Source of the DNA: Oenanthe sinensis | Taxonomy: Eukaryota; Streptophyta; Magnoliopsida; Apiales; Apiaceae | Assembly (NCBI GenBank): GCA_028671895.1 | Contig: CM053803.1 | Span: forward strand, 45,816,786-45,880,785 | DNA length: 64,000 bases | Direction: 5' to 3' | Part shown: positions 9,359 through 20,544 of the stretch, piece by piece | How the letters are laid out: every line of letters begins with the position of its first letter | Position numbering within the stretch: position 1 is the stretch's first letter | Made by a program: the position numbers and the translations under genes | Notes under the pieces: generated by a model | The model's input: the letters and a program-made list of their open reading frames with translations, nothing else | Database searches by the model: none | What the model was told of the DNA's origin: nothing

Positions 9359-10093
9359 CTATTGTTCTTTCTCAGACTCCAGTAAGAGTGCCACAGATTT
9401 TGTCTTTACAGACTTCTTATTTTTCCTCTGTTGCATCTCCAAATCATATGTCTTGAGTCTGCCATACAATTCTTCTAGAGTTAGTTCATCCAAATCTCTA
9501 GCTTCCTTTATGGCTGTTGTTTTATTATCCCACTCTTCAGGAAGTGCTCTTAGAAACTTGGTGTTTGTATCTTCAGAATCATAAACCTTACCAAGCATAG
9601 CCATCTCATTCAGAAGTTTTCTAAACCTATCATACATCTCAGTGATAGATTCTCCAGATTTAGCTTCAAAATATTCATACTCCTGAATTAGCAAAGACCT
9701 TGCATTCTTCTTGACGTCTTTAGTCCCTTGACAGTGCACTTCAAGTTTTGCCCACATCTCCTTAGAAGTGGTGCATGATATAACACAGTTTGTAAGGACA
9801 GAATCCAAACTGTTGAAGAGAATGTTTTTGACTTTTGCCTCCTTAAGGACATTCTCCTTGTCCTCTCTTGTCCATTCAGCCTTGGGCTTTCCAATGAAGT
9901 GTTCTTCAGTTACTTTACCTTCTTCATTGATTTGAGGCACAAGCTTTAAGGGCACATAGGGTCCTTCATGAATTCTTTCAAGGTAGTCAGGGTCTGTTGC
10001 TTCCAGATGGTGCAGCATCTTAACCTTCCAGTGGGTGAACTCGTTTCTTTTAAGCATAGGAATCTTAGAATTGCCATTTTTGTTTCCAGACAT
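9359..10093 (-). CDS. gag: Element A gag, N-terminal part
   Basis: A 244-residue product starting at an ATG shortly after the primer site. It is the capsid-type gag domain of copia elements: an N-terminal block with FTHWKVKML (the F-x-x-W-K-x-x-M signature), and around residues 140-180 the region with LLIQEYEYFEAK and ITEMYDRFRKLLNEM. It ends at a single TAG (9359-9361); the same frame continues without another stop to 7793, so the stop divides one gag gene. The TAG is either a mutation or a recoding site. Gag forms the virus-like particle that packages element RNA in the cytoplasm. Confidence 0.9.
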   Translation of the reverse strand: MSGNKNGNSKIPMLKRNEFTHWKVKMLHHLEATDPDYLERIHEGPYVPLKLVPQINEEGKVTEEHFIGKPKAEWTREDKENVLKEAKVKNILFNSLDSVLTNCVISCTTSKEMWAKLEVHCQGTKDVKKNARSLLIQEYEYFEAKSGESITEMYDRFRKLLNEMAMLGKVYDSEDTNTKFLRALPEEWDNKTTAIKEARDLDELTLEELYGRLKTYDLEMQQRKNKKSVKTKSVALLLESEKEQ

Positions 10094-10115
10094 CTTTGAT
10101 CGATTTTATACGTTA

Positions 10116-10128
10116 GGCTCTGATACCA
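10116..10128 (-). other. Primer-binding site of element A
   Basis: Reads TGGTATCAGAGCC on the minus strand, complementary to the 3' end of plant initiator Met-tRNA. It lies directly inside the LTR and 23 bases before the gag start codon, which fixes the element's orientation. Confidence 0.9.
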
Positions 10129-10130
10129 AT

Positions 10131-10870
10131 TATTTTCCCAGTTGCACAAGTAGAAGGGGGGGTTGAATACTTGTGTGTCTTTTCTGCCCGATTTAAAATC
10201 AAATTAATAACAAACTCAAACACGAAGATATGAATAAGAACTGTTTTGTATTATTGATTTGAGAATACAAAACTCTCCTAGGATGTACACAAACCCTAGC
10301 AGCTTCTCTGTGTTTATCACAGCAACTCTCTCTATCTCTATGCTCTCACAAAAATATTACTAAGACAATTATTTTCCCACGCTTTTACAATTAGGTTACA
10401 TAGAGTTTATATAGAGAGCTTCCTATCAACTAATAACAGAAAGATAAATTACAATAGGAATATAATTCCTAATAATTAGTTGATAGTTTCCTTGTAGAAT
10501 TCTCTTTCTTTCCCATAGCATATCTGTAATTTAAATTATCTTGATCTTCGAAGACTTTCCATTCCTCTGATCATCTGTATAGACTCTGAAATCTTCAGAC
10601 TCTGATGATCTCCAGACTCTGATTAGATGTAGACTCTGATAGTTCACAAACTCTGATGGTCTATAGACTCTGACCACCTTCCAGACTCTGATCTTCATGT
10701 AGACTCTGGTTTCACTTTCTACAGAAATTCTTCTAAGTACAAATAACATGAATGTTGACTATCTAGACTCTGATTATATATTTCAGAGACTAGAAAGACT
10801 TATTACAGATAAACTAATCTAGACCCTGTTCTAGTATTTTGTACATCATCAAATGGATATATTCCTAACA
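10131..10870 (-). repeat. 5' LTR of element A
   Basis: The outer end is TGTTAGGAAT at 10870 reading down. The inner end next to the primer site is less certain (10129-10141) because no clear matching CA end is visible. The LTR contains a dense run of CAGACTCTG-type motifs between about 10575 and 10780. The partner LTR is outside the window, so its length of about 740 bp could not be confirmed. Confidence 0.8.
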
Positions 10871-11238
10871 AACTCATTGGCCCAAATTGGGACCGAAGGA
10901 ATTTATTCAATTGTCGAAGTTATTCATTTATCGAACATTCATTTATCGAGGTTCTACGGTAATTATACAATGTAAATACTAAACATATAATATTACAACA
11001 CATCAATACATAATATAAATGATAAATTGCTAATCTAATTATTTTTTCAAATTTCAATTTATGTAAGACTACGAGTATAATAAAATAGTAATGGTTTTAA
11101 AACCGAAACCGAACCAATTGAAAACCGAACCGATTATTTTTGGTTCGAGTTTGGTTTTTATTTTTTAAAACCGCACATAAGTGGTTACGGTGCGGTTTGA
11201 GGCTCAAACCGCACCAAACCGCACCATGCTCATGCCTA
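10871..11238 (-). repeat. hAT-like/Emigrant composite repeat, copy 1 (truncated by element A)
   Basis: The inner end (11238, TAGGCATGAGCATGG on the minus strand) resembles a hAT terminal repeat and is followed by sequence rich in 'aaccgaaccg' blocks. At 10871-10959 it continues into the end of an Emigrant-type MITE (GAGGTTCTAC). The same hAT-like plus Emigrant arrangement is found in opposite orientation at 56553 onward. Its other end was cut off by the insertion of element A at 10870/10871. It interrupts the reverse transcriptase of the old copia element; CATACAAT at 11239-11246 would be the 8-bp target. Confidence 0.6.
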
Positions 11239-12591
11239 CATACAATGATCGCTGAAGTTTAATGGAGTATAAATGACGAGGTTTCTTAACAATTTAAGGC
11301 TTCATTCTTGAATTTTTCGAACTTTAAAACAACTTGTAACTCCATTCTTAACTCATTTGTACATGGAAACAAATTATAAAAACTTGAAGCATCATTCTTG
11401 ATACCATTTTATTCTCTTTCAGTTTGGCTCGATCCTTCAGAGATTTTGATATAAATTTCATTATCAAATGAACCATATAGGTATGCGGTAATGACATCCA
11501 TAAGCATATTTCTAATTTTTCTTAGGATGTCATATCTAATATAAAATGAAAAGTAATTCCATCCATTAATAGCGAGTATATCTCTTGATAATCAATGTCA
11601 GCCCTTTCATAAAATCATTAAGCTATAAGTCGGGCTTTATATTTCATGATTTAATTTCTTTCATTTCATTTTTTTATGAATACCCATTTATTTCCAACAG
11701 GGTTCACACCAATTGATGTTTGGACTGCAGGTCCAAATACTTCTCTCTTGCGCAATGAATTTAATTATATTTGAATTACGTCTTTCCATTTAAGCCAATC
11801 TTTTTCTCAATGACATTCATCCACACTATGTGGTTCAATATCAAAATTCATGTCGGCATCTAATGTCTCAGAGTACATAAATACATGTTCCATTACGACT
11901 TTACTTCGGTCCCATAATTTCAATATCATGCACATAATTCATTAAAATTTCATGATTATTTAATCATGTGTCTTCAGGGACTAAAATCCTTTCAGGAGAT
12001 AATACCGCTTCTGGAGTAATTGCTACTTCTAAGCATGTGCCACTTCTGAGGTAATTTTTTTTGTTTTTCGTTTTCGTGGTGCAACATCTTTTTGCACCGA
12101 CCGGTCCACCACGCTTTAAACGCAGATTTGATACTATAACCAATTCTTTAAAATTTAATTTTATATCTATTCTAGCTGGAGTATTTACTGCAGATTTATG
12201 AGATTTTATTATCTTTCTAGAATCGTTAAATGTGTTTGGCATTTTATTTGCGATATTTTGCATGTGAATAATTCTTTTAACTTTATGTTCATATTGACCG
12301 GTACGCGGATCTAGAAAATGTAATTCTGATGCGTTCCATGTTATCTCAGGATTAGTTTTATTAAAAGGTTTATCTCCCCCTAAGGGAGGAAACATAGAAT
12401 CATCAAAATGACAATATGCATATATCACGGTAAATAAATCTGTAGTTAGTGGTTCAAGATTTCTAATTATTGATGATGGATCAAAACCAAGTAGATACAT
12501 ATTTTTCTCTTAGGCTCCATCTTTGATCTCTTTGGTGGAGCGATTGGAACATATAAAACACTTCTGAAAACCTTAAAGTGAGAAATATTAG
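11239..12591 (-). pseudogene. Old copia element: integrase end, linker and RT start (decayed)
   Basis: Minus-strand continuation of the integrase fragment at 37451-37855, separated from it by element B. From 12591 down, the stretch encodes the end of the integrase region and a linker with FDPSSIIRNLEPLT and CHFDDSMFPPLGG, characteristic of copia elements. Frames are open to 11964. Below that, the start of the reverse transcriptase can be followed to about 11240 through several stops and frameshifts, ending in SIKLQRSL where the hAT-like repeat was inserted. Clearly dead, and older than all other LTR elements here. Confidence 0.8.
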
Positions 12592-13794
12592 TGTAAGGGA
12601 TTGTGGTGTTAACAATGTAATAGACTAATATTTACTTAGATTAATTAGAAATTAACTAAGTAAAACATACTGTTATATACACATTGACAGTATGTTTAAA
12701 TGTCACTTATAATAGTATGTACAAAAAGTCAAGTAGGTGACAGTGAGTATCAATAGTTACTGTCTTGTACAAACGTAACAAATGATCTATGAAGTAGAAG
12801 TTCACAAAGTTTTCATGCACAACATGAATCAAATCATTGACAGTAACATTCTAAAAACTAAAACCTACGACAACATATTCAAGTGACAACACCTTTTGGA
12901 ATAGATGACAACAACTATTCCGTGACAGTAAACTTGGCGGAGAATGAAGACTCTAAGATAGCAAGTTTTAATGACATCAACTATTCCTTGACAGTAAACT
13001 TGACAGAGATTGAAGAATCGAAGACGACAAGTTTCCTGACAGTAGCTTTGGCGGGGATAGTTGACAGCATGTTTGGCAGAATAGTTGACAGTACCTTTGG
13101 ACGACAACATGTTTTAGAAGACTGGCGAGCTTGACAGTAAAGTATGCGGAATCAAAGATGCTGTCACCAGAGAGAAGCTAAAGGTTGACAATAACCTTTT
13201 AGTGAAGCTAACAGTCTGTTTCAAGAAGCAAACTAGGTAAAGTTCATTCACTGATTGATCTTGACAACTCTACCTAGTCTGTCAAGTCTACTACTGCAAC
13301 TTTCGAAATAACAAGCAAAAAGATGAAGCGTGCTCATAGTATCAAGAATATCAAATTCTCTCGGAGCAACTTTATCTACAAATGGAATGAAGACAAATTT
13401 AAATAGAAAAAGTGAAGTTTCTATTTCAAGTATTGTCCTGGAAACAAGGGAAAGTACACTTGTAAGTGAGATATGTGTTTTAGTATAAATTCACATATCT
13501 CCCAAACACTTTCCCTTATGCAACTGAGCTTAACCTTTCTCAAGCATAGAAACATTAAAATTATCTTGTTATTGTATCTATTGAAGCTGGAAACTTCTTC
13601 CAGTCAGTTGTAGTAAAAACAAAAATTAATAAAATTAATTTTTGAAGTAAAGCACCTTGTGTCTTTTATTTGCTTACTGTTGTTTGTATTCTTAACTTGA
13701 TTTTATTACATCTTGTTTTGTTGTTATAAAGATAAGTGATGAATTATCAAGTTGCATTCAACCCCCCATTCTGCAACACTCTTTTTGTTTAACA
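12592..13794 (+). repeat. 5' LTR of element B
   Basis: Starts TGTAAGGGATTG and ends TGTTTAACA, 1203 bp. It matches 36248-37450 along its whole length. It contains about ten TGACAGTA-type motifs, mostly between 12660 and 13190. The 83-codon open frame it holds occurs in both LTR copies and is not regarded as a gene. Confidence 0.95.
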
Positions 13795-13796
13795 AC

Positions 13797-13808
13797 TGGT
13801 ATCAGAGC
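13797..13808 (+). other. Primer-binding site of element B
   Basis: TGGTATCAGAGC, complementary to the initiator Met-tRNA 3' end, two bases after the 5' LTR. Confidence 0.92.
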
Positions 13809-13845
13809 AGCAGATTAGATATACATAACCTGAAAAGATCTAAAA

Positions 13846-15100
13846 ATGAGTGCACAGAAAAAGTAAGCAGCATAAAAATACCCACCTTTGACAAAGAACA
13901 TTATAACCTTTGGAAAAGAAAGATGATGTTGTTCATAGAAATAGTCAACCCACTCTACCCTAGAATCCTGGAGAATGGTCCCTTCATACCTCAAACATAT
14001 GTACCTGAAACCACAGTAGATGGTGAAACAATACCAGCCTACTGGGTTCCTAAAACGGGTTCAGAGTACACTGACACTGAAAAAGAAAAAGTATCTCTAG
14101 ATGATTGCTTACAATTTATTATCATTGAGGCACTTGACAATGTCATGTATAACAACATTGTCAACTGCACTAGTGAAAAACAAATATGGGAAACCATTGA
14201 GATACTCTATGAAGGGACAGAGGAAGTAAAAGAAAATCAAAGACAGATTCTGGTGTCTCAGTATGAAGCCTTCATGGCCAAACCAAGTGAAGGGTTGACT
14301 GAGATGTTTGAGATGTTTAACAGGTTGATAAACGACTTGCAGCTACATGGAAAGTTTTACGACAAAAAGGAAGTAAACATGAAATTCATGTTGACACTTC
14401 CTGACCACCTAGAGCACAAGGTTTCTGCCATAAGAGAAGGAAGAGATTTATCAAAAGTTTCTCTTGAAACTTTATATGGCATCCTTAAAACCTATGTGTT
14501 AGAGCTGCTGCAAAAGAGAGCTATTCAAGCTAGTCAAAGAGGAAAAATGGCCAACACATTAAATTCTCTAGTAGCTCAGGATCCACAGGTGATGCAGCTC
14601 AAGGAATCTCAGCATCAACAACAAATCAAGATTGAAGAAATTACAGATGAAAATGAAGCTGTGACTCTGGAACTCAAGGATGGTGAAGAAGATGAGTTCT
14701 ACACCTTGGAAGAACTGGACATCATGGAAAACAAAACAATGGCCTACATGGCAAGAAAGTTCTCCAACTTGAGATTCAAGAAAAAAAAAGTTTCAAACCC
14801 AGAGGACAAAGCTCCAGATTCAACAAGCCAAATATCTCAAAACCTGGATGAAGTGGCGAAGGTGGATATAAAACAGGTATGGTGTACCGATCCAAGATAA
14901 GGTGTTATAACTACAGTGAAATGGGGTATTTTGCAACAGAATGCAAGAAGCCAAAACAAGTAAGGAGAAATGACAATGATTATGAGGAACTCAAAGCAAA
15001 GTATGAAGCCTTGCTAAAAAAGCAATAAGAAAGAACCTTTGTGGCTGAAGGAAAGTGTTGGGAAGACTATAATGAAGAAGAAGAAGAATATGGAAAGCTT
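13846..15100 (+). pseudogene. gag: Element B gag, capsid and first knuckle
   Basis: The expected start is the ATG at 13846, but that frame stops after six codons and the gag frame continues one register away to 14900, so an indel disrupts the start. The domain is like that of elements A and C (EHYNLWKRKMMLF, GLTEMFEMFNRLINDLQ). After another frame change, a zinc knuckle is readable at 14903-14944 as CYNYSEMGYFATEC, in which the second Cys is Tyr and the His is Phe, so it should not bind zinc. Not functional in this copy. Confidence 0.85.
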
Positions 15101-15105
15101 CTCTC

Positions 15106-15648
15106 ATGGAAAACTCAGGAGAAGGTCCATCCACTTCATCAAGTCAGGTACCCTTTCTTACTATTATTGATATGACTACATCTCAGTATAAGAAAACTAT
15201 TGAAAGTTTAAGTTCTAAAATTTTTAATATTCATACAAGCATGTTAGCTGCCAATGAGGAGATAGTTAAATTGTCTAGTGCTAATGAGTTATTAAAGATT
15301 AAGAATCATGAACTAGAACTTAAACAAAATGCTTTTGATTCCTTACAACAAGAGAATGAGATTCTTAAGAACAAGGTTGTTTGTGCTTCCCAGATTAAGG
15401 AATTTCTTAGAAAACAGATTTATGAGAATGAACTAAAAATCAAGGCCTACAAGAATTCTTCTTCCTTGTTAAAATCTTACCATGAAGATAATACTGAAAA
15501 TCAAAAGGTAGGTATAGGTTTTAACTATGAGAAGAAAAGTGGAAAGAAACAGGCTTTAGAGGAAGACTTCAAACATACTGTCAAACCGTTCATCTTAAAG
15601 AAAGTTAAGAATCCCATGTTCAAAAAGGCTGAATTTGAATTTGATTAG
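15106..15648 (+). pseudogene. gag: Element B gag, coiled-coil segment
   Basis: A 180-codon open stretch with long Leu/Ile/Glu/Lys heptads (roughly residues 25-115), corresponding in place to the coiled coil in the gag of element A. It was part of gag; upstream frame changes separate it from the capsid part. Confidence 0.75.
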
Positions 15649-16443
15649 GAAGAATTAGTGATTAAACAAGAGATAGATGATGAGGACAATGAAGCTGTCA
15701 TTAAGTCCCTTAAGACAAAAGATACTGTCAAACTCCCCAAGATAGTTAGTTTTGACATTGACAGTAACTTGTGTTTAAAAGATGCTGTCAACATTGGCAA
15801 TACAGTAAGTTCAGAAGGTGCTGTCAAGACTATGAGATCCAAACTTACTGTCGAGACAACTCCATCTAGACCTACTGTCAACACCAGCATGACAGTAACT
15901 TCTAAACATACTGTCATGAAGACCAAGAAGAACAGAAATGGAAAACTATGAATAAACAAGAAGAACAATTATGATTATATTCCTAATGCTCCTAGAAACT
16001 TGTGCAATAATTGTGGGTCTTCTAGACATCTAACTCATGTTTGCAATAAGAACAAATCTAATGTCAAGAATGCTACCTCTAGTAATGGAAATTTACACAA
16101 CATGCCTTTAAAGAACAGACAAGTAACTCACTGTGGTGACTTTGATTGTATTTCATGTAAAATGAACTTGATGAGTATTTGCTTTAACATGCCTTTTACT
16201 AATAATCAAGAATGCTTGCATAAGAATGCTAAAACTGAAAAGGCAAAGACTCCAAGTCCATCTAAAGTTAGGATGGACAAGCCACCCAAGAGAAAAGCTA
16301 TTAAACCAGTAATCAAATCTGAATGGGTAGCTACAGGAGTCTTGCTAAAAGCAAGAGAAGAAATTTCAACTAATCCAACTTCAAACTATGATCCAGCTAA
16401 GCCAGATGGACCCAATGTGAATTGGGTACCAAAAGCAACTTGA
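15649..16443 (+). pseudogene. gag: Element B gag C-terminus with second zinc knuckle
   Basis: Two open stretches, 15658-15951 and 16000-16443. The first encodes a Thr/Val/Ser-rich linker built around repeated in-frame copies of the family motif (ACTGTCAA and its complement, about ten between 15720 and 15920). The second begins with an intact knuckle CNNCGSSRHLTHVC and ends with NVNWVPKAT just before the protease, as gag does in related elements. Confidence 0.8.
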
Positions 16444-16787
16444 GATATTTTACTTTGCAGCGCAACATGAAAAATAAAAGAATCATGTGGATCATTGATA
16501 GTGGATGCTCAAGACACATGACAGATGATAAAGCCCTTCTATCACAGTTCAAGGAAATGGCTGGACCTTATGTAACCTTTGGTGAAAACAACATTAGTTT
16601 CACAATGGGATATGGCATACTGGAAGTTGGAAATTTGAAAATTGAGAAAATTGCTCTAGTAAATGGTTTGAAGCACAATTTATTGAGTGTCACTCAATTT
16701 TGTGAAAGAGGTTTCAAGGTTGGTTTTGATCAAGATAGATGGTCTATTGTCAACAAGAAGAATGAGAAGAAGCTCTTCAAGGAGTAA
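16422..16787 (+). pseudogene. pol: Element B protease region
   Basis: Open stretch of 121 codons with the aspartic protease signature IIDSGCSRHMT and the following AGPYVTFGEN and GLKHNLLSVTQF blocks of copia proteases. It overlaps the end of gag in another frame and stops before the integrase, which is again in another frame. Confidence 0.9.
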
Positions 16788-16813
16788 GGAAATGAAGCCT
16801 CTACATAGCTGAC

Positions 16814-18031
16814 TTGGATTCTGTAAGGAAAGACAAAGTTTACTATTTTTACAGTAAGGCTTCTCTATCTGAAAGTTGGTTGTGGCATAAGAAGCTCTCT
16901 CATTCGAACTTTAAAGCAATGAATCATCTAATGAAGAGAGAATTGGTGAAAGGGCTGCCTCAACTTGAATTCTGTCAAGAAGGATTGTGTGAGGATTGCC
17001 AGAAAGGGAAGCTAAGGAGAGCTACTCATAAAAGTACTCCTAGTGGTTCAATCAATGAAGCATTTCAACTGATTCACATGGACTTATTTGGTCCTGTGAA
17101 TGTGCAATCACTGGCAAGAAAAAGATATGCTTTAGTAATGGTTAATGATTTTTCAAGGTATACTTGGGTGAGGTTTCTAGCATCCAAAGATGAAGCTGCA
17201 TTAGAAATTATTGATTTGGTGAGGGTTCTTGACAAGAATCCCAAGTACAAAGTGCAGATTTTGAGAAGTGATAATGGTACTGAGTTTAAAAATAGTATCA
17301 TGAATGATTTCTGCAAAGACAATGAAATCACTCAACAATTCTTTGCACCAAGGACACCTCAACAAAATGATGTTGTGGAAAGGAAAAACAGGACTCTTAT
17401 TGAAGCTACAAGAACAATGTTGAGTGAAGCAAAACTTCCTACCTATTTCTGGGGTGAAACAATCAATACAACTTGTTATACTCAAAACAGGACTGTAGTC
17501 AACAAAGTCTATGGAAAGACACCCTATGAATTGCTCACTAGAAGGAAACCAACTGCCAACTACTTTCATGTCTTTGGAAGCAAGTGTTACTTCATGAAAG
17601 ATTCAACTGAGATCAAAGGAAAATTTGATACTAAAGCACTTGAAGGAATCTTCATGGAGTATGGTATTGACATGACTGCATATAGAGTCTACATCATTGA
17701 TCACAAGACTGTAGAGGAGAGTGTAAATGTCACATTTGATGAAACTAAATTTCCTGGAATTGAAGGAAGTCAAGAAACAGAATCTTTAGCTTTTGAAAAT
17801 CAAGGCTATCTAGAAGAAATTGAAGAGGATTCACCAAGAGTTGATCACACAATTTCTGGTCCAATAATAGTTCCTAACCAATCTAGAGAAAATGAAGGAA
17901 CTGCTCAAACAACTGATTTTTCTGGGAATGTTCCAATGAATAGTGGACTTGAAGAAATTGATGATGTCAACAGTGCAAGAACAAAAGATGATGTCAATCA
18001 AAAAATGTTGAAGACTCTAGTGATTCTTTAA
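16814..18031 (+). pseudogene. pol: Element B integrase
   Basis: A 405-codon open stretch: zinc-binding HHCC region (WHKKLSHSNF ... CEDCQKGK), catalytic core with HMDLFGPV and RSDNGTEFKN, and the Glu block VVERKNRT. The Asn-Gly before that block is Asn-Asp here, a departure from the usual copia sequence. The C-terminal linker ends at a stop at 18031. The core triad is visible, but the protein is cut off from protease and reverse transcriptase by frame changes. Confidence 0.9.
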
Positions 18032-19678
18032 GAGGAATAAAATGGAACAGAGATCACACTAATGATTTAATCATTGGTGATCCAGGAACTGGAGTCAAAA
18101 CAAGAAGAAATGTTGCCAATGAATGCATGTATTCTTGTTTCCTTCTCAAACTGAACCTAAAACTCTAGAAGAAGCTTTGGCTGATCCAGATTGGATTAAT
18201 GCCATGCAATAAGAGCTTAATCAATTTGAAAGAAGCTGTGTTTGAGAGTTGGTGCCTAGACCAAAGAACAAATCTATAATAGACACCAAATGGGTTTATA
18301 GAAACAAGATGGATGATAGTGGTACTATCACAAGAAACAAAGCAAGGCTGGTGGCAAAAGGTTACTGTCAACATGAAGGAATTGATTATGAAGAAACATT
18401 TACTCCTGTTGCCAGACTTGAGGCAATAAGAATCTTTTTGGATTTTGCTTAATTCAACAACTTCAAGGTTTTTCAAATGGATGTTAAGAGTGCTTTCCTT
18501 AATGGAGAGTTAGAAGAAGAAGTGTATGTTAAACAGCCTCCAGGCTTTGAAGATCCAAAAATGAGAAACTTTGTGTATAGACTACTCAAATCATTGTATG
18601 GTCTAAAGCAATCACCAAGGGCTTGGTATTATACTCTTTCCAAGTTTCTTCTTGATAATAACTTTACAAGAGGGATTGTGGACAAAACTCTTTTCTACAA
18701 AAAGCATGGAAATGATATCATTCTAGTTCAAGTGGATGTTGATGATATTATCTTTGGTTCAATAAATGAAGATTTATGCAAGAAATTCTCTGAGTTGATG
18801 CAGAACAAATATGAGATGAGTATGATGGGTGAATTGGTATTCTTTCTTGGACTTCAGGTCTATCAAAAAGAAGATGGAATATTCATTTGCCAGACTAAGT
18901 ATGTTAAAGATCTCTTAAAAAGATTTAATATGGAAGACTCATCTCCTGCAAAAACTCCAATCTCAAAGCAACTTAACTTGATAAGGATCCAAAAGGGAAG
19001 AAGGTGGACAACAAAATGTACAGAGGAATGATTGGCTCTCTTCTCTATCTAAAAGCTAGCAGGCCTGACATCATGTTTGCAACAGGGTTGTGTGCAAGGT
19101 TTCATTCTGATCCAAAGGAGTCACATTTAATGGCAGTAAAAATAATTCTTAGATATATGAAAGACACTCAAAATTCAGGCCTTTGGTATCCTAAAGAATC
19201 TGGTTTTGACTTGGTTGGATATTCAGACTCAGACTATGCAGGGTGCAGAATAGACATAAAGAGTACAACAGGAAGCTGTCAATTTTTTGGAGAAAGATTG
19301 GTCTCATGGTTTAGCAAGAAGCAGCATTCAATGTCAAATTCAACTGTAGAAGATGAATACATTGCAGTTGGTAGTTGTTGTGCTCAGTTACTTTGGATGA
19401 GGAACCAGCTATTGGACTATGGGTTGACTCTGCAAGGAATTCCTATCTTTTGTGACAACACTAGTGCCATAGCAATTTCTGAGAATCCTGTTCAACATTC
19501 CAAAACTAAGCACATTGACATGAGACATCACTTCATTAGAGAGCATGTGGAGGAAGACACAATCAAGCTAATCTATGTGCCCACAGAGAAGCAACTTGCA
19601 GATATTTTCACCAAACATTGGATGAAAAGACATTCAACAGGCTAGTGAGTGAATTGGGTATGTTAAATTTAACCTGTT
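18032..19678 (+). pseudogene. pol: Element B reverse transcriptase and RNase H
   Basis: Copia reverse transcriptase and RNase H spread over three open stretches (18249-18452, 18477-19031, 19004-19645) with stops near 18210, 18243 and 18450 and a frameshift near 19000. AFLNGELEEEVYVKQPPGF is clear. The catalytic YVDD box is altered to DVDD (QVDVDDIIFGS), which should impair polymerisation if copied faithfully. RNase H has DSDYAGC but STAEAEY is changed to STVEDEY. The coding remnant ends about 19678. Confidence 0.9.
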
Positions 19679-19849
19679 AATGTAATTCTGTTTAGTTGAT
19701 CAAAAATTTAGTTAACTGAATTTCACTGTGAATTAATGGCTTCTAGAGGTGTTTTGATTTCTATCACAGTGGAAAGACATGATGATATTTAACTGAGAGG
19801 TTAACTAATTTATTTTTAAGTAACTTAATTTATAAGAAGTTAATAAAAG

Positions 19850-20365
19850 GTACTATCAAGGTTCTTGATAGTATGTTTTATCCATACTGTCATATGTTAA
19901 TAAGTTACTGTCAAAATCTGTGAAAACTTACTGTCACATGGTTAAGAAGTCTTGATATTATAGTTCGCGGGATTAATACTTACTGTCGAATCCTGTGAAA
20001 CTTACTGTCAAAAGGTTGAGAAGTCTTGACAATATGTTTCGCGGGATTGAAACTTACTGTCGAATCCTGTAAATCTTACTGTCAAAAGATTGAGAAATCT
20101 TGACAGCATATTATGCGGGACTGAAACTTACTGTCAAATTCTGAAACTTACTGTCAGTATCTTTTGACAGTATAGTCTTCTAAAATCCCAGCATAACATA
20201 TTATTAATAGTTAATATTAGGGTTATTCATTTATTATATATTCTTTAACCGCTAATGTTACTGTCAAGAGTGTTTGTAATTTCTAGCGCAGGAGTTACTG
20301 TCAAGGAATGGAACTAGAAGACAACTGTCACTTAAAATCGTTTAAAATTCTTTCTTGACAGTTTC
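19850..20365 (+). promoter_or_regulatory. TACTGTCA motif cluster between pol and extra gene of element B
   Basis: About 500 noncoding bases with some fifteen copies of TTACTGTCA/TGACAGTA and near variants, partly in longer repeated units around CTTACTGTCGAATCCTGT at about 60-70 base spacing (19970-20130). It ends 180 bases before the ATG of the extra gene and just before a TATA-like box, so it is in the position of an upstream regulatory region. Function inferred. Confidence 0.5.
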
Positions 20366-20377
20366 TTTTTCACATCA

Positions 20378-20385
20378 TATATAAA
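20378..20385 (+). promoter_or_regulatory. Candidate TATA box for element B's extra gene
   Basis: TATATAAA followed by a long pyrimidine-rich leader typical of plant 5' ends; the ATG at 20545 is about 160 bases downstream. It suggests the extra gene has (or had) its own transcript rather than being made from the full-length RNA. Confidence 0.4.
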
Positions 20386-20544
20386 CACAGCTAAAATTTC
20401 TCTCACTTTTCACTTTATTTCTCTCTTAACTTCTTTACTATCTTACATCCTAAAAACTATCCATTTTCTCTGCAACTTCTTTCTCTAAACCGTTCTTCAA
20501 ACTCTAAACCTTTCTTTGTTCTTAACTTCAAACAACCTTTAACC

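Larger units (their letters stand above)
1..10870 (-). mobile_element. Element A: large Ty1/copia LTR retrotransposon, 3' end outside window
   Basis: Reading on the minus strand from 10870 down, the order is 5' LTR, Met-tRNA primer site, gag, pol (protease-integrase-reverse transcriptase-RNase H) and a very long extra gene after pol that is still open at position 1. This pol order is copia type. The gag with several knuckles, the extra gene behind pol and the overall size fit the Sirevirus/Maximus lineage; that assignment is inferred from architecture and from the reverse transcriptase sequence. The LTR outer end (TGTTAGGAAT on the minus strand) lies at 10870 and is inserted in a hAT/Emigrant-type repeat, with AACTC next to it as the likely target duplication. 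Pol is uninterrupted and the two other genes carry one in-frame stop each, so the copy is young. The motif CAGAGTCTG/CAGACTCTG occurs dozens of times throughout. Confidence 0.93.

Noticed and set aside
12883..13134. 83-codon open frame recurring at 36539-36790
   Set aside because: It is the same position in the two LTRs of element B; similarity follows from LTR identity, and the two translations differ without signs of protein constraint.
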